DNA of 6,297 nt from an uncultured Mycoplasmatota bacterium. Its GTDB lineage: Bacteria; Bacillota_I; Bacilli_A; RF39; UBA660. Each line of letters starts with the position of its first letter. Positions within the stretch are counted from its first letter, which is position 1. The notes beneath the pieces are model-generated. The model saw only the letters and a list, made by a program, of their open reading frames with translations. It did not search any database and was not told the DNA's origin. The position numbers and the translations under genes were made by a program. Where the stretch lies: NCBI GenBank assembly GCA_900549285.1, contig URNW01000031.1, positions 1 to 6,297 of the forward strand, given 5' to 3'. Shown here piece after piece: positions 1 through 5,741 of the stretch.

Positions 1-259
1 TGGATTAGATAATGCTTTATTTCCTTTGCTACTTGATGAGGTTGTATATAAATCATTACTATTATTGCATTTTAATGTAGGTATTTTATCATTATATAGT
101 CTTTCATAAGCTACATAATAATGATCAGAACTGGTACTATTCCATAGTCCATTCATTAAATTTCTATCTCCACAAAATCCTGCTTCTGTACTAATTTGAT
201 CAGTATAACTTTTTAAATTATTACTATACCAAGTATCCAATATCTCCTTAATAGCACTA
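1..259 (-). repeat. Left copy of a diverged direct repeat (paralogous coding segment)
   Basis: This segment is homologous to 6024-6297 in the same orientation. Exact shared blocks are 13-34 with 6036-6057 (22 nt), 170-187 with 6208-6225 (18 nt) and 199-210 with 6237-6248 (12 nt). The right copy has 15 extra bases (five codons) between the first two blocks. Confidence 0.85.
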
Positions 260-921
260 TTTGTTGCATTTCCATGTTGTTCTCCTCCTGTATACATATA
301 ACCTACGTATTCACTTCTATTATAATTTGAATTAAATACTTGATAGGCATTAATCATTGTATTTTCACCTGTTGTTGCTGTACTTGTTCCATTATAGATT
401 AACCTAATAGATCCATCTCCATTAATTCTGATGATCCTCCAGTAGTATCCTGCAAATTTTACCCAATTATTATTGACTGCCCCTCTAAAGTAATAGCTTT
501 CTCCCCAGTCATCTTCTGCTTTATATATTCCTTCATCTGTTGTTGCTGTTTTACTAAAATCTGGTGTTCCTTCATTTACTTGACTATTTGAAAGAATCAA
601 ATCTTTTGCTCCCATTAGGTCAAAATACAAATAACAACTTGTTCCCTTTTTATTTAAGTTATTTAAATATAATTTATGATCTTCCCATGTTGGAATTGTA
701 TTATTACTACATACACTTTTGCTCGTATTTAAACTATACCCACTAGGTATATCTTCACTTATATTATAATTTCCTTCTTTATCTTCTAACATAAATACTA
801 ATGATGTGTTTTGATTATTTAATTTCTCTTCTACTAATACTCTATTTTCTTCTTTATTAAAACTAAATATTCCTATTAATAATACTCCCATTCCTAATAT
901 TACTAACCCTATTTTCTTCAT
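1..921 (-). CDS. Putative secreted or surface-anchored protein, paralogue of the gene at 5742-6297 (3' end outside window)
   Basis: The reading frame is open from an ATG at 921-919 to the window edge, giving 307 visible residues and no stop. An AAAGG/AGGA purine stretch lies just upstream of the ATG. Residues 4-21 (IGLVILGMGVLLIGIFSF) form one hydrophobic segment after MKK, so the protein is exported through a signal peptide or N-terminal anchor. There is no lipobox and no pilin-type G|FTLIE motif. The mature part is rich in Asn, Ser, Thr and Tyr. One segment with two cysteines (C71, C96) precedes a core around residues 152-178 containing GYYWRIIRINGDGSIRLIYNG. Next comes DTWYSNNLKSYTD...GFCGDR with C250 and C285. 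From about residue 221 it aligns with the right-hand paralogue, which lets the missing end be predicted (total about 400 residues). I recognise this as a recurrent uncharacterised exported family of gut Firmicutes-type genomes but know no biochemical function. A cell-surface role is inference. It has its own promoter and a long leader. Confidence 0.85.
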   Translation of the reverse strand, partial: MKKIGLVILGMGVLLIGIFSFNKEENRVLVEEKLNNQNTSLVFMLEDKEGNYNISEDIPSGYSLNTSKSVCSNNTIPTWEDHKLYLNNLNKKGTSCYLYFDLMGAKDLILSNSQVNEGTPDFSKTATTDEGIYKAEDDWGESYYFRGAVNNNWVKFAGYYWRIIRINGDGSIRLIYNGTSTATTGENTMINAYQVFNSNYNRSEYVGYMYTGGEQHGNATNSAIKEILDTWYSNNLKSYTDQISTEAGFCGDRNLMNGLWNSTSSDHYYVAYERLYNDKIPTLKCNNSNDLYTTSSSSKGNKALSNP

Positions 922-979
922 AGTATCCTACCTTTACTAACTCATTCTACTACAATTAATAAATCTTTTCATTACCTTC

Positions 980-999
980 GACAAAACTTGTCAAAACTT
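980..999 (-). repeat. Tandem decamer repeat in the leader of the left surface-protein gene
   Basis: On the minus strand AAGTTTTGAC is followed directly by AAGTTTTGTC, 9 of 10 bases identical and one helical turn apart. The junction also forms a small inverted repeat (GACAA, 3-nt centre, TTGTC, at 980-992). It lies about 35-55 nt downstream of the predicted transcription start, so it could be a protein-binding direct repeat or part of an RNA fold. The function is unknown. Confidence 0.5.
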
Positions 1000-1007
1000 C
1001 CATTCTC

Positions 1008-1026
1008 ATAGTTATATTATAACTAT
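1008..1026. repeat. Perfect 19-nt palindrome (9-bp arms) downstream of the surface-protein promoter
   Basis: The plus strand reads ATAGTTATA, then one T, then TATAACTAT, and the arms are exact reverse complements. It begins about 8 nt past the predicted start site of the promoter at 1041-1069, where a repressor would block transcription or an RNA hairpin would form in the leader. No T-run follows, so it is not an intrinsic terminator. In AT-rich DNA short palindromes arise often, but a perfect 9-bp arm in this position is notable. The operator role is inference. Confidence 0.5.
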
Positions 1027-1040
1027 CATGATATATTCCT

Positions 1041-1069
1041 AGTATATATTATTATTGAGAAATAGTCAA
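1041..1069 (-). promoter_or_regulatory. Sigma-A type promoter for the left surface-protein gene
   Basis: On the minus strand, TTGACT (1069-1064) is separated by exactly 17 nt from TATACT (1046-1041), each one mismatch from consensus. The predicted start is near 1034, giving a leader of about 113 nt before the ATG at 921. The promoter lies directly downstream of the trigger factor terminator, so the surface gene is a separate unit. Confidence 0.75.
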
Positions 1070-1101
1070 TTATTTTGTTACTATTTACGTATTAAAAACA
1101 T

Positions 1102-1127
1102 AAAAAAAGAGTGATATTTCATCACCC
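1102..1127 (-). terminator. Intrinsic terminator of tig
   Basis: Ten nucleotides after the tig stop codon, the minus-strand RNA can form GGGUGAU / AUCACUC, a 7-bp stem with one G-U pair and a 5-nt loop. The arms span 1127-1109, and seven U residues follow at 1108-1102. Position and structure are those of a Rho-independent terminator. Confidence 0.85.
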
Positions 1128-1136
1128 ATTTTAAAA

Positions 1137-2384
1137 TTAATTATTATCTTTTAATATTTCAATAGCTTTATGCATTTTCATATCATATTTAACAACATCT
1201 AAAGATCCATAAGCTTCTAATAATTCTTTTTCTGTAATACCATAATTATCTGCCATTTCTTTAGATTTAGCTTTCACTTCTTCATCAGAAAAATCAATCT
1301 TCTCAGCTTCTGCTATAGCTTCTAATAAATAACGATATTTAACTCTTTTTGTAGCTTCTGGTTCCATTTGTTCATGTAACTTATCATGAGTCATACCAGT
1401 TATCTTCATATAATCATCTAATTTAATGCCTTGCATTTTAAGTTGTTCTTCAAATTGATGAATCATTCTATGAACTTCTTCAGAAATAATTTCTGGATTA
1501 ATTTCTACTTTCATATTTTCACTAGCTTTTTCCATACATTTTTCTACAAATTCATCTTCAATCTCAGCATTTTTACGATCAATTAAAACCTTTTCAACTT
1601 CACTTAAAAATTCTTCTTCTGTTTTAATATTTTCATATCCTAAATCTTTATAAAATTCTTCATTTAATTCAGGTACAATACGTTGTTTAATTTCTCTAAT
1701 AGTTACATTAAATTTAACATCTTTTCCTTTGAGATCTGCTACATAATCATCTGGAAATTTTAAATTTAGTTCTCTTGTTTCTCCAACTTTCATTCCAACT
1801 AAACCTTCTTCAAATCCAGGAATAAAAGTATGAGATCCTATTTCTAATGGATAATTTTCTCCTTTACCACCTTCAAGAGCTTTACCATCAACAAATCCTT
1901 CAAAATCTATAACAGCAGTATCCCCGTTTTGAACATCTCCATCTTCTTTAGGAGCAATTTCAGCATATTCTTCTCTAATTCTTTTTACCTCAGAATCGAT
2001 TTCTTCTTTAGATACTTTTGCTTTTTCTTTCTTTAAACCTAATTTCTTATATTCACCTAAAACTACTTCTGGTTTACTAATGATAGTAAATTGAAAAGTA
2101 ACTTTATTTTCATTAATTTCTTTAATATCAAGATTTGGTTCCACAATAGGCAAAACTTTTGCTTCATCTAAAGCTTTTTGATAAGCTTCATCCATTACAT
2201 AATCTACAGCATCCATAAATAAAGATTCTAAACCAAAATTTTTAATATAAATATCTTTAGGAGCAGAACCTTTTCTAAAACCTGCAATTGTAACTTCTTT
2301 ATTTCTTTTCTTAAAAGATTTATCTAAAGCTCTTTGCCAAGATTCACCTTCAATTGTAATAGTAACATTTTTTACATTATTCAT
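1137..2384 (-). CDS. tig: Trigger factor, ribosome-associated chaperone and peptidyl-prolyl isomerase
   Basis: A 415-residue cytosolic protein that binds the ribosome near the tunnel exit and shields nascent chains. Residues 1 to about 100 are the ribosome-binding domain, with the signature GFRKGSAP at 35-42 (family: GFRKGK.P). Residues about 150-235 are the FKBP-type isomerase insert, starting GDTAVIDFEGFVDG and containing IGSHTFIPGFEEGLVGMKVGE at 182-202. The rest is the helical substrate-binding C-domain. The E. coli protein is 432 residues. Here the usual first ten or so residues before the VTITIEGES strand are absent. That start is real: a TAA lies in frame two codons upstream, and AAAGGA (2398-2393) sits 8 nt before the ATG. 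The gene has its own promoter and terminator, so it can be monocistronic. Identification is firm. Confidence 0.97.
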   Translation of the reverse strand: MNNVKNVTITIEGESWQRALDKSFKKRNKEVTIAGFRKGSAPKDIYIKNFGLESLFMDAVDYVMDEAYQKALDEAKVLPIVEPNLDIKEINENKVTFQFTIISKPEVVLGEYKKLGLKKEKAKVSKEEIDSEVKRIREEYAEIAPKEDGDVQNGDTAVIDFEGFVDGKALEGGKGENYPLEIGSHTFIPGFEEGLVGMKVGETRELNLKFPDDYVADLKGKDVKFNVTIREIKQRIVPELNEEFYKDLGYENIKTEEEFLSEVEKVLIDRKNAEIEDEFVEKCMEKASENMKVEINPEIISEEVHRMIHQFEEQLKMQGIKLDDYMKITGMTHDKLHEQMEPEATKRVKYRYLLEAIAEAEKIDFSDEEVKAKSKEMADNYGITEKELLEAYGSLDVVKYDMKMHKAIEILKDNN

Positions 2385-2410
2385 AACTTACATCCTTTCA
2401 AACTGGTAAT

Positions 2411-2439
2411 ATTATAACGTATATTAAGGGATTTTACAA
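2411..2439 (-). promoter_or_regulatory. Sigma-A promoter of tig
   Basis: On the minus strand, TTGTAA (2439-2434), a 17-nt spacer, and a perfect TATAAT (2416-2411). The predicted start is near 2404, giving a leader of about 20 nt that holds AAAGGA at 2398-2393. The -35 box lies in the loop of a short AGGG/CCCT inverted repeat (2443-2427). Confidence 0.8.
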
Positions 2440-2453
2440 CCCTAAAGAATACA

Positions 2454-3422
2454 TCACTTAACAAAAACAATCTCACCCTTTTTAATATATTGTTTTAAAA
2501 AGTTTATTTTATCTAAACTGTTATCAAATATTAAATCTCCTAATAATAAAGCATCTTCAATATATGTTTTAGAATAATCTTCAAAATTTTTCACATGTAA
2601 ATTTTGAAATAAATAATCAATATATTCCTGATCGAAATGATCACTCATCACATATAACATTAATTTAAGATAAAAATAAATAGTATTTTGAATCATTGCT
2701 TTATCTAATAACCCATTCGCACATCTAATTTCAATATCATTATTTATTTCTTCTTCTAAAGATAAGAAAGAATAATTTTGAAAATTAAGAGCCCATTTTT
2801 TATCATAATTTAATGCCTTAGGGCAATATAAAGTTTCTAAAAAATTAAAAATAAATTGACATTTTAACTGGGTAGCCTCAGCAATAGGATGAGCAAAATA
2901 TAAAATCTTAGAGCGAGCAACAGAGTGATTTCCATACGAAAATTTAAAAATTACATGTTCAAAAATACACCACAATTTCACAAAATTTACAACATTTTGA
3001 ATATCTTGTGCAAATATTTGAGCACCTACATGAACTTGAAATGCAGTTTCATCTGTAACTTGAGCTTTTAGTTTTTTTAAACATTGAATTACTTCTGCTA
3101 ATACTTTCCAATCAATATCCGAATCATGTAAAATAGGAGAAGAAATTTCTCCTCCAACTGCAAAATCATCTACAACATAACTGCAGCTTTTATCTTCATG
3201 AATAAACCAATCCTGAAATTTTACATCCCGACTTAATTCTTTTTTTACATAATATAATAAAACATCTTGAAATTCTAATTCTACTCCAAAACTAATATTA
3301 GGATCCACTCCAATATTTTTATGATACTTCAAACGATAATCATTTAACTTGATAAACAAAAGCTCTAAGTCTTTCTTAGACAAATCCTTAAAATTGCCAT
3401 GATAATTTAAATAATTTTTCAT
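2454..3422 (-). CDS. Putative amidoligase family protein (carboxylate-amine ligase fold)
   Basis: A 322-residue soluble protein with no signal peptide or membrane segment. It carries the ordered motifs I associate with the amidoligase_2 group of the COOH-NH2 ligase superfamily, relatives of glutamine synthetase and glutamate-cysteine ligase. These are FGVELEF at 45-51 (acidic metal/ATP-binding strand, E48 and E50), GGEISSP at 90-96 (E92), FQVHVGAQIF at 128-137 (H131), and DIEIRCANGLLD at 229-240 (E231, R233), which matches the family's (V/I)EFR..nGTLd strand. Such enzymes are expected to use ATP to join a carboxylate to an amine. The substrate is unknown and cannot be inferred from the neighbours. 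Start: ATG with AGGGG (3434-3430) 7 nt upstream. It has its own promoter. Only 69 nt separate it from tig with no clear terminator, so read-through into tig is possible. The family assignment rests on motif recognition only. Confidence 0.72.
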   Translation of the reverse strand: MKNYLNYHGNFKDLSKKDLELLFIKLNDYRLKYHKNIGVDPNISFGVELEFQDVLLYYVKKELSRDVKFQDWFIHEDKSCSYVVDDFAVGGEISSPILHDSDIDWKVLAEVIQCLKKLKAQVTDETAFQVHVGAQIFAQDIQNVVNFVKLWCIFEHVIFKFSYGNHSVARSKILYFAHPIAEATQLKCQFIFNFLETLYCPKALNYDKKWALNFQNYSFLSLEEEINNDIEIRCANGLLDKAMIQNTIYFYLKLMLYVMSDHFDQEYIDYLFQNLHVKNFEDYSKTYIEDALLLGDLIFDNSLDKINFLKQYIKKGEIVFVK

Positions 3423-3424
3423 AT

Positions 3425-3446
3425 AAAAACCCCTAAATCAAGGGAT
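3425..3446 (-). terminator. Small hairpin with U-tract ending the pilC-peptidase operon and covering the amidoligase ribosome binding site
   Basis: The minus-strand RNA AUCCCU (3446-3441), a 6-nt loop, and AGGGGU (3434-3429) forms a 6-bp stem with one U-G pair, followed by further U residues down to 3425. It is short for a terminator. The right arm contains the AGGGG Shine-Dalgarno of the amidoligase gene, so the hairpin would also hide that site in read-through RNA. Confidence 0.45.
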
Positions 3447-3475
3447 ATTATACACTTATTAAAACAAAAATGCAA
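3447..3475 (-). promoter_or_regulatory. Sigma-A promoter of the amidoligase gene
   Basis: On the minus strand, TTGCAT (3475-3470), a 17-nt spacer, and a perfect TATAAT (3452-3447). The -35 box and most of the spacer lie inside the last codons of the prepilin peptidase gene, which ends at 3459. The predicted start is near 3440, giving a leader of about 18 nt. Confidence 0.75.
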
Positions 3476-4115
3476 TTAAATTAGAAAATTTATCAATAAA
3501 CACAAAAACAATAGCCATACTAGCAATTAAGAAAGGTCCAAAAGGAACTTCACTATCCTTATTTAACATAATTGCTCCCAAAGCATAAGGAAGAGCTAAT
3601 AAACTCGAAAAAATAATAGAGACTAATCCTAAGGGAAATCCTAGTATAATACCCATTACTCCAGCAAGTTTAATATCTCCTCCCCCTAAAGCATCTCTTT
3701 TAAATATTTTCTTTCCTATAAAAGCAATCAATAACATAATTAAAAATAAAGCAACTCCACTTAATAAACTAAGCCCCATATTTTTAAATCCATAAAAATA
3801 AGCTCTAAAAATTAAAATGAGCAAAGTAGCTGCAATCAATGGACTATCTAGTATGATCATATATTTAAAATCACTGATAAATATAATAAAAACTAATCCT
3901 GCTATAATTAATGAAGCAAAAAATTCATAGCTAATTCCAAAAGAATAATAACTAACTAAAATAACTAAAGCATTTAAAATACCAATAAATAAATTAAAAA
4001 TCCATGAATTTTCTTCTTTTTTTACTACTTCTGGAACATATAAAGGAAGCATATCCCCAATAAAAGCATATAATAATCCTAATCCAAAACCTATTAGAAA
4101 AAGTAATATAATCAT
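3459..4115 (-). CDS. A24-family prepilin peptidase (type IV leader peptidase), short form
   Basis: A 218-residue, strongly hydrophobic inner-membrane protein with roughly six to eight membrane segments. It should cleave the leader of type IV prepilins or pseudopilins on the cytoplasmic side. Both catalytic aspartates of the aspartic protease are visible: D82 in SDFKYMIILD, the usual D.....(I)PD motif with Pro displaced, and D147 in GGGDIKLAG (GxGD motif). The family tail motif VPFGPFLI is at 190-197. There is no cysteine anywhere, so the CxxC zinc-binding N-methyltransferase domain of PilD/GspO/ComC proteins is absent. Only a trace of the N-terminal region remains (GFGLGLLYAFIGDMLP). It starts 7 nt after the upstream stop codon, and its AGGTG ribosome binding site (4124-4120) overlaps that stop, so translation is probably coupled. 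It resembles ComC/PilD in function, but no pilin substrate is in the window. Confidence 0.92.
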   Translation of the reverse strand: MIILLFLIGFGLGLLYAFIGDMLPLYVPEVVKKEENSWIFNLFIGILNALVILVSYYSFGISYEFFASLIIAGLVFIIFISDFKYMIILDSPLIAATLLILIFRAYFYGFKNMGLSLLSGVALFLIMLLIAFIGKKIFKRDALGGGDIKLAGVMGIILGFPLGLVSIIFSSLLALPYALGAIMLNKDSEVPFGPFLIASMAIVFVFIDKFSNLIAFLF

Positions 4116-4122
4116 TTTTCAC

Positions 4123-5640
4123 CTATCCTATCTGTCCATATAAGCTAAACATTGGTATTACAACTGCAAGTATTACTATTCCAACAATTAAAGCTAAAAT
4201 AACAATCATAATGGGTTCTAAAAAGCTTTTTAAATTTGTAACTCGTGCTTTATGTAAATCATTAAAATAACTAGCAACTTTCTCCATCATTAAAGATAAC
4301 TCCCCTGTAGCTTCCCCTGTAACGATCATATAATAACAAGCATCAGGAACACACCACTTATTATAAAATGATTTACTTATTTTATCTCCCCTAGCAATAT
4401 TACTAATTGTTTCAATCATAATTTCTTTATAAACTTCATTATTTGTAATATTAACTAAAATTTCCATACTATCCGTAATATAAACACTATTACGAAGTAA
4501 ACTAGCAAAAGTCTTAGTAAATAAAGTTAATTCATGATAAATAATAATTTTTCCAAAAAAAGGAATATGCATGCCAAAACTTTGAATCATTCTACGAACC
4601 ATTTTATTATATTTATATAAAAATAATAAAATAAGTATAATACCAAAAGCAATTAATAAAATCATATTAATATGAGAAGTAATATATTTACTCAAATTAA
4701 TAATAGATAAAGTAAATCCACTAACAGTAATACCTGCTTGATCATAAATTTGAATAAACTCAGGAATTACATAAACCATAATAAAAGTTAAAATAGCAAT
4801 TGAAAATACTAGCAAAATAGCAGGATAAATAATAGCACTAATCATTTCTTTCCTTGTTTTATCAATCTCTGTATAATAACTAGCCATATCATCTAAAGTT
4901 TTAATAATTTCACCTGTAGCCTCAGCACTACGAACCATATTAATAAGTAAAGCCGGAAAAACTCTTCCTTGATTTTGTAAAGCGGTACTAAAACTTTCTC
5001 CTAAAGTAAGTTCATAGCTAATTGCTTCATACAATCTTTTTTTCTTTTTATCACGGCTCGCTTGTTCTTTCATAATATGAATGGTATCATTTAAAGTTAA
5101 TCCTGCCTTTAAATAAGTACAAACTTGTGTTAGCCAAAAAATCAGATCTTTAGTACTCATAGGATTATCCTGTTCTAACCCTATTTTTTTAAGAAAATTA
5201 GCCCCCCTAGCTTTCTTTACATGATAAACATCTATTCCCTCGTTAGCTAAAAAATTATGAAGTGTAATTTTATTAGTAGCACTCATCATACCCTTAACTT
5301 TTTTACCATTTTTATTTGTACCATAGTAATAATAATAGTCTTTATTAATTTTTCGGGAATTAATCTCTTGTTGCATTTCTTTTAATAATTCTTGTTTTTC
5401 TAGCATGATTCGATTGCGTTCATCCATACTTAAAATAACCTGTTCTTCTTCAGTTGGCTCTACATTTTTTAAAGGAATACCACTTGAAACTTGTTCTCTT
5501 CTCTTAAAATCTTTTTTATTTATATAATAATCAATCATATTATACCAAACATCAAAGAAAACAAATTTCACTCCTATAAAGAAATGCTTAACAAAACTAA
5601 TAATAAATGTAAAAGGTGCTAATAAAATTTCCATAGCCAT
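4123..5640 (-). CDS. Type II secretion system F / PilC (ComGB-like) inner-membrane platform protein
   Basis: A 505-residue polytopic membrane protein, the platform on which the ATPase drives pilin insertion in type IV pilus, type II secretion or competence pseudopilus machines. Residues 102-143 are the usual cytoplasmic start domain (YYYYYGTNKNGKKVKG...ALL-type repeat, L...EGIDVYHVKK). Two GspF domains follow at about 165-290 and 367-495, each with the duplicated signature: AEATGEIIKTLDDMASYY at 239-256 and GEATGELSLMMEKVASYF at 442-459. Membrane segments lie near 269-293, 323-341 and 474-497. Residues 1-100 are an extra N-terminal extension with a hydrophobic stretch (5-30) and a charged, probably coiled-coil segment (62-98). 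The reading frame opens with two possible starts, ATG at 5640 and ATG at 5634 (MAMEIL). AGGA at 5647-5644 is 3 nt from the first and 9 nt from the second, so 5634 is the likelier start. First gene of an operon with the peptidase. Confidence 0.94.
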   Translation of the reverse strand: MAMEILLAPFTFIISFVKHFFIGVKFVFFDVWYNMIDYYINKKDFKRREQVSSGIPLKNVEPTEEEQVILSMDERNRIMLEKQELLKEMQQEINSRKINKDYYYYYGTNKNGKKVKGMMSATNKITLHNFLANEGIDVYHVKKARGANFLKKIGLEQDNPMSTKDLIFWLTQVCTYLKAGLTLNDTIHIMKEQASRDKKKKRLYEAISYELTLGESFSTALQNQGRVFPALLINMVRSAEATGEIIKTLDDMASYYTEIDKTRKEMISAIIYPAILLVFSIAILTFIMVYVIPEFIQIYDQAGITVSGFTLSIINLSKYITSHINMILLIAFGIILILLFLYKYNKMVRRMIQSFGMHIPFFGKIIIYHELTLFTKTFASLLRNSVYITDSMEILVNITNNEVYKEIMIETISNIARGDKISKSFYNKWCVPDACYYMIVTGEATGELSLMMEKVASYFNDLHKARVTNLKSFLEPIMIVILALIVGIVILAVVIPMFSLYGQIG

Positions 5641-5643
5641 CTT

Positions 5644-5647
5644 TCCT
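5644..5647 (-). promoter_or_regulatory. Ribosome binding site that decides the pilC-like start
   Basis: AGGA on the minus strand. The spacing is only 3 nt to the ATG at 5640 but 9 nt to the ATG at 5634, which favours initiation at the third residue of the longest reading frame. The protein would then begin MEILLAPF. Confidence 0.6.
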
Positions 5648-5658
5648 ATTCTTTTAAA

Positions 5659-5669
5659 ATTATAACATA
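5659..5669 (-). promoter_or_regulatory. Extended -10 promoter of the pilC-peptidase operon
   Basis: The minus strand reads TATGTTATAAT: a perfect TATAAT (5664-5659) preceded by the TRTGN extension of Gram-positive promoters. The 17-nt-spaced -35 position reads TAGAAC, a poor match, which fits extended -10 promoters. The predicted start is near 5652, leaving about an 18-nt leader to the ATG at 5634. Confidence 0.7.
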
Positions 5670-5688
5670 AAAATAATCATAGTTCTAG

Positions 5689-5718
5689 TCCAAAACAAAA
5701 AGTGGAATTAATCCACTT
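5689..5718 (-). terminator. Intrinsic terminator of the right surface-protein gene
   Basis: About 23 nt after the stop codon at 5742, the minus-strand RNA forms AAGUGGA / UCCACUU (7 bp, 5718-5700) with a 5-nt loop. A U-rich tail follows (UUU G UUUU, 5699-5692). It separates this gene from the pilC-peptidase operon. Confidence 0.8.
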
Positions 5719-5741
5719 ATTAATTTTATTTATTTATATGA

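Noticed and set aside
564..746. Plus-strand 60-codon open frame
   Set aside because: It lies wholly antisense inside the left surface-protein gene, has a low-complexity Leu/Tyr/Asn composition, no convincing ribosome binding site, and no family resemblance. It is a shadow frame.
989..994. Consensus TTGACA as a second -35 box for the left surface gene
   Set aside because: No -10-like hexamer occurs 16-18 nt downstream (candidates read ATGAAA, TGAAAA, GAAAAG). The sequence is explained by the tandem decamer.
1016..1021. TATAAT in the centre of the palindrome as a -10 box
   Set aside because: The 17-nt-spaced -35 position reads TACTAG, a poor match, and there is no TG extension. The TTGACT-17-TATACT pair just upstream is far better.
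2424..2446. Terminator between the amidoligase gene and tig
   Set aside because: Only a 4-bp AGGG/CCCU stem with a 9-nt loop and no following U-tract. It overlaps the tig -35 box.
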